DNA of 64,000 nt from contig NZ_JAPJDA010000018.1 in the NCBI RefSeq assembly GCF_026241755.1, positions 31,595 to 95,594 of the forward strand, given 5' to 3'. A program made the position numbers and the translations under genes. The DNA is from Salinimicrobium profundisediminis. GTDB taxonomy: Bacteria > Bacteroidota > Bacteroidia > Flavobacteriales > Flavobacteriaceae. The notes beneath the pieces are model-generated. The model searched no databases. It had not been told where the DNA came from and saw nothing but the letters and a program-made list of their open reading frames with translations. Numbering within the stretch: position 1 is the first letter of the stretch; the number at the start of each line of letters is the position of its first letter. Shown one piece after another: positions 53,203 through 62,281 of this stretch.

Positions 53203-54222
53203 CTACTCCTGAGGAGAATCCTCTTCATCCTGATCTTCAACAGGTGGTTGTGGAGGAAGTTCCCTTTTCTTACGCTCTTCTTTCTCTTTTCGTTTCTTCT
53301 CTTTTAGCGCATTTTCTTTTTTCATGGCTTCTCCAATTTGATTGGAAGCAGTGAAGGAGGCAATCATGTTATTAAGCATATCGCTTCCGGCTTGTGGGGA
53401 ATTTGGCAGGAGGATAAGGTTACTCTGGGTTTCTTCCCCTAAAGACTGGAGTGTGTCGTAATGCTGGGTAACCACTATAAGAGCAGATGCTTCCTGGGAG
53501 TTGATACCCACGTTATTTAATACATCAACACTTTCTTCAAGACCGCGGGCAATTTCACGTCGCTGGTCGGCAATTCCCTGTCCCTGTAGGCGTTTACTTT
53601 CGGCTTCGGCACGGGCCTTGGCAACAATTTTGATCCTTTCGGCTTCAGCTTCATATTCCGCAGCAACTTTTTCCCTTTCCGAAGCATTGATGCGGTTCAT
53701 AGCGGCTTTTACCTGTATATCGGGATCAATATCTGTTACTAATGTTTTAATGATGTCATAACCATATTCTTCCATAGCCTCGTTAAGCTCCCGTTTTACA
53801 GCAATAGCGATATCGTCCTTGCGCTCAAATACGTCATCTAGCTTCATTTTTGGCACTTCTGCACGCACCACATCAAACACATAAGAGGTGATTTGTTCAT
53901 GTGAATTTTCAAGTTTGTAAAAGGCATCATAAATGCGGGAAATCATGACCTGGAACTGTACAGATATTTTAAGTTTTACAAAAACATCATCTTTGGTTTT
54001 GGTCTCTACAAGAACATCAAGTTGCTGCACTTTTAGATTGATTCGGCCAGCAATCTGGTCAATTACCGGAACTTTAAAATGGAGTCCGCTGCTGCTTACC
54101 CGCTGAAATTTTCCGAAGCGTTCAATGGCAGCAGCAGTCTGTTGTTTAACGGTAAATATTCCCGAAAAAAGAATGATTAATGCGAAGACAATAAAGACTG
54201 CAGATAAGATGGTGGATATCAT
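53203..54222 (-). CDS. SPFH/band 7 domain protein (slipin-like)
   Basis: A 339-residue membrane protein: one N-terminal membrane helix (about 1-22), an SPFH domain at about 22-200 (VKQQTAAAIERFGKFQRVSS, GLHFKVPVIDQIAGRI), a coiled coil (KVAAEYEAEAERIKIVAKAR) and a charged tail with KEKKRKEKEERKKRELP. It resembles stomatin/slipin proteins that assemble rings and aid membrane organisation or quality control. No NfeD gene is adjacent. The segment RAEVPKMKLDD carries part of the recurring GTGCCAAAAATG motif. Confidence 0.94.
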   Translation of the reverse strand: MISTILSAVFIVFALIILFSGIFTVKQQTAAAIERFGKFQRVSSSGLHFKVPVIDQIAGRINLKVQQLDVLVETKTKDDVFVKLKISVQFQVMISRIYDAFYKLENSHEQITSYVFDVVRAEVPKMKLDDVFERKDDIAIAVKRELNEAMEEYGYDIIKTLVTDIDPDIQVKAAMNRINASEREKVAAEYEAEAERIKIVAKARAEAESKRLQGQGIADQRREIARGLEESVDVLNNVGINSQEASALIVVTQHYDTLQSLGEETQSNLILLPNSPQAGSDMLNNMIASFTASNQIGEAMKKENALKEKKRKEKEERKKRELPPQPPVEDQDEEDSPQE

Positions 54223-54296
54223 GGCTGTAAGATTATTTTAACGAAAGATATAAAAATATTCTCCTACATTAGCCGTTCATTTCTCAAATCATACCT

Positions 54297-54977
54297 ATGG
54301 ATCTTAAAAAAGTTATTCTTTTAATGGGAATCTTATGTTTTACCCTAAGTAGCCAGGCACAGCGAAAGCTTTGGGATGGCGAGTACAACAGGTTGGGCCT
54401 GCAGGGCGGTGTAAATCATTTTAATATTACGACCAATGAGCTGGGGGTGACTTCAAAGACCAGTTGGACAGCAGGTTTTACAACCCGCGCTTCCTTTTAT
54501 AACAACTGGCAATTCGTTTATGGAATAAATTTTTATGATTTTAGAGTAGATATTGATGGGCGGGAAAAAATTGAAGCAACCTCTCAAGCATCTCCTATAG
54601 AATACAATATGATTGGGGTGCAGGGGAATTTCTTTGCAAGTTACAAGTTGATTGATCACTATTTAAGTATTGAAGCCGGGCCGGTAGTGCAGGTAAATGG
54701 CAAAATGGAGGCCAGGCAGGACAAGGAACTATATTATGTAGGTGATTATGATATCACTGCCACCGACATTGAAGATGTATCTACTTTCAATTTTAACCTG
54801 GCAGTAGGATTAAGTGGGGGATGGGAATCTCTTAAGTTGTGGGCGCAATATCAATACGGTATCAACAACTTCCTGAAAGGTCTTAACGATGAGAACCTGC
54901 AGGAGACAGATGCTTCGGTTCCTTCTTTTAAAGGAAGTATGAGCATAATTGCAGGAGGCATCACTTTCTATCTCTAG
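54297..54977 (+). CDS. Outer-membrane beta-barrel protein (porin-like)
   Basis: A 226-residue exported protein with signal peptide (about 1-21, ending SSQAQ). The rest is strand-rich with aromatic girdle residues: YNRLGLQGGVNHFNITTNEL, TRASFYNNWQFVYGINFYDF, YKLIDHYLSIEAGPVVQVNG and GSMSIIAGGITFYL ending in Leu after Tyr/Phe, typical of outer-membrane barrels (PorT-like or porin family). Function unknown. It converges with gltX across a long terminator. Confidence 0.85.
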   Translation: MDLKKVILLMGILCFTLSSQAQRKLWDGEYNRLGLQGGVNHFNITTNELGVTSKTSWTAGFTTRASFYNNWQFVYGINFYDFRVDIDGREKIEATSQASPIEYNMIGVQGNFFASYKLIDHYLSIEAGPVVQVNGKMEARQDKELYYVGDYDITATDIEDVSTFNFNLAVGLSGGWESLKLWAQYQYGINNFLKGLNDENLQETDASVPSFKGSMSIIAGGITFYL

Positions 54978-54996
54978 ATAAAAAATATAACTCATT

Positions 54997-55036
54997 AAAA
55001 AAGCCATTTTTGAGAGGTCTCAAAAATGGCTTTTTT
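54997..55036. terminator. Bidirectional terminator between the barrel gene and gltX
   Basis: AAAAAAGCCATTTTTGAGA pairs perfectly over 19 bp with its partner arm around a 2-nt centre, with T-runs on both strands. It serves convergent genes. Its arms share the GCCATTTTTGA sequence with the dispersed motif seen elsewhere in the window. Confidence 0.88.
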
Positions 55037-55054
55037 GTTAGATAATTTTGAAAG

Positions 55055-56578
55055 CTAGAACTGTTGCCTTCCTTTTTGTAAGCGGGCAACTGTTTCTTCT
55101 TTTCCAATGGCAGCTGCGATATCAAAAACATCTGGTCCCTGCATGGCGCCTACCAGAGAGATCCTGAAGGGCTGCATGACCTTTCCAAAACCAATTCCTT
55201 CGGAAGTGATCCAGGATTTTACCCGGTCCTGCACATTTTCAGCAGAAAAATCTTCAGTATTTTCCAATATTTCTATGACCTGCTGAAGGATTTGTGGCGT
55301 ATCTTCTTTCCAGGCCTTTTTTACCGCCTTCTCGTCATAGTTCTCAGGAGCAGTGAAGAAGTAGCTGCCCTGGTTCCAAAAATCGCTTAAAAAGGTGGTT
55401 CTTTCCTTTAAAAGTGATACAATGTGCTGTGCATATTTGGGAGTTGTGGAGATATCTTTTGTTTTCAGAAGATCTACAAGATCGGCTGCAATTTGTTCAT
55501 TTCCGGTTTCCTGCATATAGTGATGTTGAAACCACCTGGTTTTTTCGGGATCAAACTTAGAGCCACCTTTAGAAACATGCTCCAGGCTAAAGGCGTGGGT
55601 CAATTCTTCGAGGCTGTAGATCTCTTTTTCTGTTCCGCCACCGGCATTCCAGCCTAAAAGGGCCAGCATATTGACAACAGCTTCCGGATAATACCCTTCT
55701 TCGCGGTATCCGCTCGAGATATCACCCGATTTTGGATCTTTCCATTCCAGCGGAAATACCGGAAATCCTAATTTGTCTCCGTCTCGCTTGCTCAATTTCC
55801 CTTTACCCTGTGGCTTTAAAATAAGGGGCAGGTGTGCAAATTTAGGAGCCGCCCAGCCAAATGCGCGGTAGAGTAGCTCATGCAGGGCAAGAGAAGGCAG
55901 CCATTCTTCTCCCCTTATTACGTGCGTGATCTTCATTAAATGATCATCAACAATATTGGCGAGGTGATAGGTTGGCATCCCGTCGCTCTTAAAAAGTACT
56001 TTATCGTCAAGGATCTTGGTTTCAATAGTCATTTCTCCCCGAATCTCATCTTTTAGCTGCAAGGTTTCATTCTCGGGAGATTTAAAGCGAATCACGTAAG
56101 GTTCTCCGGCTTCAATTTTTTGTTTTACTTCAGCTTCAGGCAGGGCGAGAGAATTCTTCAGTTTTCCCCTGTTATGCCAGTTGTAGATAAAAGTCTTTCC
56201 CTGGGCTTCGTGATCTTCCCTGTGTTTATCGAGTTCTTCCGCAGTATCAAAAGCGTAATATGCATTTCCCGAAGCTAAAAGCTTTTCAGCATACTCGCGG
56301 TAGAGGTGTTTTCGGTCACTTTGGCGGTAGGGCCCGGCATCTTTTTCCTTTCCGGGGCCTTCATCAAAGGGGATGTTGCACCAGTTAAGGGATTCTATAA
56401 TATAATCTTCGGCGCCTTCAACATACCTGGCCTGGTCTGTATCTTCAATACGAAGAATGAAATCTCCGCCGTGTTTTTTAGCAAACAGGTAGTTGAAAAG
56501 TGCAGTTCTTACTCCTCCTATGTGTAGCGGCCCCGTGGGGCTTGGTGCAAAACGCACTCTTACTTTTTCTGTAGACAT
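55055..56578 (-). CDS. gltX: Glutamate--tRNA ligase
   Basis: Start chosen at the ATG giving MSTEKVRVRFAPSPTGPLH (507 residues). Class I synthetase motifs: PSPTGPLHIGGVRTALFNYL (HIGH at about 16-19) and KLSKRDGD near 265. The C-terminal helical anticodon-binding domain covers about 330-507. It charges tRNA-Glu. A TATCTTTG -7 box upstream fits this start. Convergent with the barrel gene. Confidence 0.97.
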   Translation of the reverse strand: MSTEKVRVRFAPSPTGPLHIGGVRTALFNYLFAKKHGGDFILRIEDTDQARYVEGAEDYIIESLNWCNIPFDEGPGKEKDAGPYRQSDRKHLYREYAEKLLASGNAYYAFDTAEELDKHREDHEAQGKTFIYNWHNRGKLKNSLALPEAEVKQKIEAGEPYVIRFKSPENETLQLKDEIRGEMTIETKILDDKVLFKSDGMPTYHLANIVDDHLMKITHVIRGEEWLPSLALHELLYRAFGWAAPKFAHLPLILKPQGKGKLSKRDGDKLGFPVFPLEWKDPKSGDISSGYREEGYYPEAVVNMLALLGWNAGGGTEKEIYSLEELTHAFSLEHVSKGGSKFDPEKTRWFQHHYMQETGNEQIAADLVDLLKTKDISTTPKYAQHIVSLLKERTTFLSDFWNQGSYFFTAPENYDEKAVKKAWKEDTPQILQQVIEILENTEDFSAENVQDRVKSWITSEGIGFGKVMQPFRISLVGAMQGPDVFDIAAAIGKEETVARLQKGRQQF

Positions 56579-56596
56579 AAAGCTGGTTTTATTGCA

Positions 56597-56604
56597 CAAA
56601 GATA
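56597..56604 (-). promoter_or_regulatory. Candidate -7 box for gltX
   Basis: TATCTTTG on the minus strand fits TAnnTTTG, 19-26 nt before the chosen gltX ATG, and supports that start over the upstream one. Confidence 0.45.
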
Positions 56605-56704
56605 AAGGATTCTTTAGGTTCTCGAAATGGCACTGTAAATGTGAGAGTTTGTTTTAATTATTGAATTAATTGTAATTTTAGAAGATTCAAAAAAGGGGAG
56701 GAGC

Positions 56705-59700
56705 ATGGACAATTTTGAGATCTTAAGACAAAAGCTGGAGGCCTTTATAAGGAAGTTCTATCTCAACGAACTTTTAAAGGGTTTCATCTTTTTTGTTGCC
56801 ATTGGCCTGCTCTATTTTTTGGCCACCCTTTTTATAGAACACCTGTTTTGGTTAAATCCAACAGGCCGCAGTGTGTTGTTCTGGAGTTTTATTGGTGTAG
56901 AACTCTTTCTCTTCGGAAGGTTTATCGTTTATGCATTACTAAAGCTCTTCAGAATTTCTCGCGGAATTGGTTATACTGAAGCTTCGCGCATTATCGGGAA
57001 GTATTTTCCTGAAGTGAATGACAAGCTGCTCAACCTTCTTCAGCTTAGTAAAAATGACCAGAAGAGTGATCTCCTACTGGCATCTATAGATCAAAAGGCG
57101 CGGCAGTTAAAGCCGGTTCCTTTCTCTATGGCGATAAATTTTAAGAAGAACCTGCCGTATTTAAAATACGCTGCAATTCCGTTTATCATTATTCTTTTGG
57201 TTGTGCTTTCGGGGAGAACTGAAGTTTTCTCGGGGAGTTACGAAAGGGTGGTACATTACAAAACTGCCTACCAGCCACCGGCTCCATTTTCTTTTCAGCT
57301 TCACAATGAACAATTACAAATTCGGGAGAATGAGCCACTCACCATCAGGGTGAGTACAAGTGGCAGGATGGTGCCGCAAGATGTTTCTGTGAACTATGAT
57401 GGGCAAAACTATTTTATGAAACGTGTTTCTCCCGGCACTTTTGAATACACTTTTGAGCCGGCGCAGGAATCCTTCAGTTTCAATTTGTCGGCAAATGAAG
57501 TGAGGTCGGCCAACTATAGAGTCGGAGTTGTAGAGGTGCCAAAAATGCGGAATTTGAAGATGATTCTTAAATATCCTCCACATACCGGGCTGGGGGAGGA
57601 GGTTGTTGAAGGAACCGGAAATGCAACCGTTCCCGAAGGTACTTTGGTGAATTGGGAGGTGGAGACTTCGGCCACCAAGGTGGTAGAAATGGCATTACAG
57701 GATAGTATTTACCAGTTTCAAAAGAACGGACAGGTTTTTATGTTGCAAAAGCAAATTCGCAATTCTGTTGACTACAATATAAGTACTTCGAACGAGCAGG
57801 TTCAGAATTTTGAGAAACTTGCTTACGGGATTGAAAGTGTAAAGGATGAATATCCCCAACTTCAGCTGGAACATCAAATTGATTCTTTAAATCCCGATCT
57901 GCAATATTTCTTCGGAAAGTTCTCTGATGATTATGGTATTTCCGAAGTGAATATGGTTATTCAGGAAACTGAGGTGCCAAAAATGGCAAAAAAGCTGCCC
58001 CTTCCTCATAGAAATGGAAATGTAGGGGAATTTGTAAGCATATTTCCTGATACCCTGGATCTTGAAGAAGGTAAATCTTACCAATTTTACTTCGAAGTGG
58101 TTGATAATGACGTACTTAATGGTTATAAAAGCTCAAAAAGCCGACTTTTTAGCTATCGTAAGAAAACTGACAGTGAAGAAAAGCAGGAAAGACTTCAGGA
58201 ACAACGAGAGGCTATAGAGGGAATAGATGGTTCGCTTGAGAAGATGAAGCTTTCAGAAAAAGAATTGAATGAGTTGTCGCGGCTTGAAAAAGAAAAGCAG
58301 GAGCTAAATTACAATGACCGGCAAAAGCTTGAGAATTTCCTGGAAAGGCAAAAACAGCAGAACCGCCTGATGGAAAATTTTACCGAAAAACTTAAAAGAA
58401 ATCTTCAGGAAGAAGTTGCTCCGCAAAATGAGAATCTTAAAGAAGAACTTGAGGAACGGCTTTCAAACAGGAAAGAGGAGCTTGAAAAGAATGAGGAATT
58501 GCTGGAGGAACTGGAGAAGTATTCAGAAAAGATCCAGAAGGAAGGTTTACAGGAGAAACTGGAGGAGCTGTCAAAAAATTCCCGGAACCAGGAACGCAGT
58601 CTTGAACAGTTACTTGAACTAACGAAGAAGTATTATGTTCAGGAAAAGTCGGCACGTATCGCCGAAAAGTTAGATGAACTGGCTACAGAGCAGGAGGAGT
58701 TGTCGCAAAAGGAGAACGGGAATAATAAAGCTGCACAAGATTCGCTTTCAAAAGAAACACAAGAACTGTTCGAGGAAATGTCGCAGTTACAAAAGGAAAA
58801 CCAGGATTTGAAAAAGCCGCTGGAATTACCCGAAAATAAGGAGGAGCAGGAGGATGTAAAAGAGACCCAGAAAAAGGCGAAAGAGGCACTTGAAAAACAG
58901 GATAGGGGAGCGGCGAAAAAGGAACAGAAAAAGGCTGCAGAGCAACTGCGACAAATGAGCCAAAAGATGCAGCAACAAATGCAGCAGGGACAGATGCAGC
59001 AAATGCAGGAAGATGTTGCCATGCTAAGGCAAATCCTGGATAATCTTGTCACTTTTTCTTTTGGCCAGGAAGACCTTATGGAAGATTTCAAAAAAGCGGG
59101 CATGGACAATGCTTCTTTTCCCGGGAGAATACGGCGGCAGGATCTACTCAGGGAAAATTTTAAGCATGTTGATGATAGTTTATATGCTTTGGCTTTGCGC
59201 AATGAAATGATTAGCGAACCCATTACCAAAAAGCTTATTGATGTAGATTACAGTCTTGATCAAACCCTGGACAGGCTTGCCCAAAATGATCTAAGAAGAG
59301 GATTGAGCAGTCAGCAGTACGTGGTAACCGGAGCTAACGATCTGGCCTATTTATTAAGCGATATTTTGGGGAATATGGAAGATATGCTACAGTCTTCCCC
59401 TTCAAATGGAGAAGGGCAGGGGGAGCAGCTTCAGGATATTATTCAGAAGCAGAAACAACTCAATGGTGAAATGAATGAGCAGCTTGAGAAGGGGAAAGAG
59501 AAGAATACCGGGAAGCAAGGGGAAGGTAGTGAAGAAGAAAGTGGAGAATTGTTCAGGATCTTTAAGGAGCAGCAAATGCTTAGAAAGGCACTGGAAGAAC
59601 AGTTGAGAAAAGAAGGAAATAAGGGAGCCGAAAACTCAGTAAAGAAAGATATGGAGCAAATTGAGAAGAAGCTTCTGGAAAAAGGTTTTAGTGAAGATAT

Positions 59701-59947
59701 TTTACAAAGAATGCAGCAATTGGAACATAAATTGCTGGAATTGGAACGTGCAAAACTTCAGCAGAATAAGAAACCCGAAAGGGAATCTACCACTGGTAAG
59801 GATGAGCTTATTAATGAGACTAAGGCGCTAAGGGAACGGGCCAAAGAATATTTTAATGCGACTGAAATTTTAAACCGACAAAGCTTACCTTTGCGCCCCG
59901 TTTATAAACTGAAAGTAAAAGAATATTTTGAACGACGAGATAATTAA
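56705..59947 (+). CDS. DUF4175 protein, large coiled-coil membrane protein
   Basis: A 1080-residue protein. Two or three membrane helices near the N-terminus (about 22-45, 55-75 and 153-170), a large strand-rich region (175-490: VVHYKTAYQPPAPFSFQLHN, RVSTSGRMVPQDVSVNYDGQ), then a very long Glu/Lys/Gln-rich coiled coil (500-760, 885-1010) with Met/Gln stretches (QQQMQQGQMQQMQ). This matches DUF4175. The role is unknown; in this phylum such genes lie beside ybeY and mnmG. It carries the peptide EVPKM twice (about 278 and 420), both encoded by GAGGTGCCAAAAATG. Confidence 0.92.
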   Translation: MDNFEILRQKLEAFIRKFYLNELLKGFIFFVAIGLLYFLATLFIEHLFWLNPTGRSVLFWSFIGVELFLFGRFIVYALLKLFRISRGIGYTEASRIIGKYFPEVNDKLLNLLQLSKNDQKSDLLLASIDQKARQLKPVPFSMAINFKKNLPYLKYAAIPFIIILLVVLSGRTEVFSGSYERVVHYKTAYQPPAPFSFQLHNEQLQIRENEPLTIRVSTSGRMVPQDVSVNYDGQNYFMKRVSPGTFEYTFEPAQESFSFNLSANEVRSANYRVGVVEVPKMRNLKMILKYPPHTGLGEEVVEGTGNATVPEGTLVNWEVETSATKVVEMALQDSIYQFQKNGQVFMLQKQIRNSVDYNISTSNEQVQNFEKLAYGIESVKDEYPQLQLEHQIDSLNPDLQYFFGKFSDDYGISEVNMVIQETEVPKMAKKLPLPHRNGNVGEFVSIFPDTLDLEEGKSYQFYFEVVDNDVLNGYKSSKSRLFSYRKKTDSEEKQERLQEQREAIEGIDGSLEKMKLSEKELNELSRLEKEKQELNYNDRQKLENFLERQKQQNRLMENFTEKLKRNLQEEVAPQNENLKEELEERLSNRKEELEKNEELLEELEKYSEKIQKEGLQEKLEELSKNSRNQERSLEQLLELTKKYYVQEKSARIAEKLDELATEQEELSQKENGNNKAAQDSLSKETQELFEEMSQLQKENQDLKKPLELPENKEEQEDVKETQKKAKEALEKQDRGAAKKEQKKAAEQLRQMSQKMQQQMQQGQMQQMQEDVAMLRQILDNLVTFSFGQEDLMEDFKKAGMDNASFPGRIRRQDLLRENFKHVDDSLYALALRNEMISEPITKKLIDVDYSLDQTLDRLAQNDLRRGLSSQQYVVTGANDLAYLLSDILGNMEDMLQSSPSNGEGQGEQLQDIIQKQKQLNGEMNEQLEKGKEKNTGKQGEGSEEESGELFRIFKEQQMLRKALEEQLRKEGNKGAENSVKKDMEQIEKKLLEKGFSEDILQRMQQLEHKLLELERAKLQQNKKPERESTTGKDELINETKALRERAKEYFNATEILNRQSLPLRPVYKLKVKEYFERRDN

Positions 59948-60359
59948 TTTTTATTCTGAAAATTCCTTCGAACTGAAGGAGGCTTCAAACCACGAGAATT
60001 GGATTAAAAGAGTGATTGCATCTGAAGGGAAAAAGACTGGAGAGATCAGTTTTATTTTTTGTGATGATGATTACCTGCTTGACATAAACCAGCAGTATCT
60101 CGATCACGATACTTTCACCGACATTATTAGTTTTGATACTTCGGTTGGCAACATTCTCAATGGAGATATTTTTATAAGCACTCAAAGGGTAGAGGAGAAT
60201 GCAACAGAATATAATGTTACTTTCAGCGAGGAGCTTCAACGAGTAATTATTCACGGTATACTGCACCTGTGCGGATACAAGGATAAATCTCAAGATGAAG
60301 CGCAGTTAATGCGACAAAAAGAAGAGGAAAAAATGCAAATGTTCCACGTGGAACAATAG
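59928..60359 (+). CDS. ybeY: rRNA maturation RNase YbeY
   Basis: A 143-residue metalloprotein with the YbeY zinc motif HGILHLCGYKDKSQDE (HxxxHxxxxxH-type, final His replaced by Asp/Lys region) near residue 108 and FTDIISFDTS near 64. It takes part in 16S rRNA 3' end maturation and ribosome quality control. Its ATG lies inside the DUF4175 3' end (20-nt overlap). The last residues MQMFHVEQ are encoded by a parS-like palindrome, so the C-terminus is partly shaped by that site. Confidence 0.95.
   Translation: MNDEIINFYSENSFELKEASNHENWIKRVIASEGKKTGEISFIFCDDDYLLDINQQYLDHDTFTDIISFDTSVGNILNGDIFISTQRVEENATEYNVTFSEELQRVIIHGILHLCGYKDKSQDEAQLMRQKEEEKMQMFHVEQ
60340..60355. other. parS-like site 1
   Basis: TGTTCCACGTGGAACA is a perfect 16-bp palindrome. 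It matches the centromere-like parS consensus of chromosomal ParB systems (TGTTNCACGTGNAACA). It lies inside the end of ybeY and is translated as MFHVEQ. Confidence 0.85.
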
Positions 60360-60369
60360 AGAAAAATTT

Positions 60370-62241
60370 ATGTTTCAGGAAAAATATGATGTAATAGTTG
60401 TAGGAGCCGGTCATGCCGGAAGTGAGGCCGCTGCGGCCGCAGCCAATATGGGTTGCAGCACACTTTTGGTGACCATGAACCTGCAAAACATCGCACAAAT
60501 GAGTTGTAATCCTGCAATGGGTGGGATTGCAAAAGGTCAAATTGTTCGGGAAATTGATGCACTTGGTGGCTATAGCGGGCTGGTGAGTGATACCAGTGCC
60601 ATTCAGTTTAAGATGCTCAATAAATCTAAAGGACCTGCTATGTGGAGTCCGCGGGTGCAAAGCGACCGGATGATGTTTGCTGAACATTGGCGACTTAGGT
60701 TGGAGGCAACAGCCAATCTCGATTTCTATCAGGAAATGGTTTCTGGTCTTATCATTGAAGGTGATAAAGTAGTGGGTGTAAAAACCTCTTTAGGAATAGA
60801 GATAAAAGCGAAGAGTGTTATCCTTACCAACGGTACTTTTTTAAATGGTCTTATTCATATTGGTGAAAAACAATTTGGAGGAGGAAGAGCAGGGGAAAGA
60901 GCTGCTACCGGAATTACCGAAGAATTGGTTCAGCTGGGTTTTGAGGCCGGAAGAATGAAAACCGGAACCCCGCCACGTGTTGATGGAAGATCTTTAGATT
61001 ATTCAAAAATGACTGAGCAGCCGGGCGATGATGTGCCGGCTAAATTCTCTTATCTTGACGAAACAAAACCTCTTACAAAACAGAGATCCTGTTACATGTC
61101 TTACACCTCTCCCGAGGTGCATAATCTTTTAAAGGAAGGCTTTGATCGTTCCCCAATGTTTAACGGTCGAATTAAAAGTATTGGTCCACGATACTGTCCT
61201 TCAATCGAAGATAAGATCAATCGTTTTGCTGATAAAGACAGGCATCAGCTTTTTATAGAACCTGAAGGTTGGAATACAGTTGAAATGTATATCAACGGAT
61301 TTTCTACTTCGCTGCCCGAAGATGTGCAGTTTAAAGCTTTGCGTTCGGTCGCCGGATTTGAAAACGTGAAATTCTTTAGACCGGGTTATGCTATCGAATA
61401 CGATTATTTCCCGCCCACCCAGTTAAAACATACCCTGGAAACCAAACTGGTTAACGGACTTTATTTCGCCGGACAAATTAACGGAACTACAGGTTATGAA
61501 GAAGCCGGATCTCAGGGCTTGATGGCAGGAATAAATGCGGCTTTAAAAGTGCAGGAAAAAGAAGAGTTTATCCTGCAGCGCAGCGAAGCTTATATCGGAG
61601 TTCTTATTGATGATCTTATCACAAAAGGAACAGAAGAGCCTTATAGAATGTTTACTTCAAGAGCCGAATATCGTACGCTGTTGAGACAGGATAATGCCGA
61701 TTTCAGGCTTACTAAAAAGTCGTTTGATATTGGTCTTGCTTCTGAAAAAAGACTGCGGAAGATGGAGGAGAAGAAATCCAAATCTTATGCTTTTGTTGAA
61801 TTTTTGAAGGAGACCAGTGTTGCTCCTGAAGAAGCCAATGTGGTGCTTGAAGAAAATAATTCGGCTCCCATGAAGCAAAGTGATAAGATCTTTAAAGTAT
61901 TCTCCAGGCCAAATATTGACATGCAGAATATCCGAACTTTTAGTGGAGTAGATGAGTACATTCAGGAAAATGACCTGAACGAGGAAGTACTTGAACAAAC
62001 CGAAATTCAGGTGAAATATTCCGGGTATATTGAGAAGGAGAAGAACAATGCAGATAAGCTTCACAGGCTAGAAGGAATCAAAATTCCTAATGATTTTGAT
62101 TATTCCAGGATCAAATCTATGTCTTATGAAGCACGTGAAAAACTGAAGAAGGTGAAACCAACATCGGTGTCACAGGCTTCAAGAATTAGTGGGGTGAGCC
62201 CGAATGATATTTCTGTTTTACTGGTTTACATGGGTCGATAA
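60370..62241 (+). CDS. mnmG: tRNA uridine-5-carboxymethylaminomethyl modification enzyme
   Basis: A 623-residue MnmG (GidA). FAD-binding GAGHAGSEAAAAAANMG near residues 12-28, the ligands and Cys region PAMGGIAKGQIVREIDALGG near 50-70, NGTFLNGLIHIGEKQFGGGR near 155-175, and a C-terminal helical tRNA-binding domain (SVSQASRISGVSPNDIS near the end). With MnmE it modifies wobble uridine 34. It is flanked by two parS-like sites, an arrangement seen near chromosome origins. Confidence 0.98.
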   Translation: MFQEKYDVIVVGAGHAGSEAAAAAANMGCSTLLVTMNLQNIAQMSCNPAMGGIAKGQIVREIDALGGYSGLVSDTSAIQFKMLNKSKGPAMWSPRVQSDRMMFAEHWRLRLEATANLDFYQEMVSGLIIEGDKVVGVKTSLGIEIKAKSVILTNGTFLNGLIHIGEKQFGGGRAGERAATGITEELVQLGFEAGRMKTGTPPRVDGRSLDYSKMTEQPGDDVPAKFSYLDETKPLTKQRSCYMSYTSPEVHNLLKEGFDRSPMFNGRIKSIGPRYCPSIEDKINRFADKDRHQLFIEPEGWNTVEMYINGFSTSLPEDVQFKALRSVAGFENVKFFRPGYAIEYDYFPPTQLKHTLETKLVNGLYFAGQINGTTGYEEAGSQGLMAGINAALKVQEKEEFILQRSEAYIGVLIDDLITKGTEEPYRMFTSRAEYRTLLRQDNADFRLTKKSFDIGLASEKRLRKMEEKKSKSYAFVEFLKETSVAPEEANVVLEENNSAPMKQSDKIFKVFSRPNIDMQNIRTFSGVDEYIQENDLNEEVLEQTEIQVKYSGYIEKEKNNADKLHRLEGIKIPNDFDYSRIKSMSYEAREKLKKVKPTSVSQASRISGVSPNDISVLLVYMGR

Positions 62242-62248
62242 AATTAAT

Positions 62249-62264
62249 CGTTCCACGTGGAACA
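62249..62264. other. parS-like site 2
   Basis: CGTTCCACGTGGAACA differs from the palindrome at 60340 by its first base only. It lies 8 nt after the mnmG stop codon, in the spacer before the methyltransferase gene. Confidence 0.8.
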
Positions 62265-62281
62265 TCTTCTAAATTCATTCA

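Noticed and set aside
58437..59229. Long minus-strand frames within the DUF4175 gene
   Set aside because: They are Ser/Cys/Leu-rich mirror images of the Glu/Lys/Gln-rich coiled coil on the plus strand.
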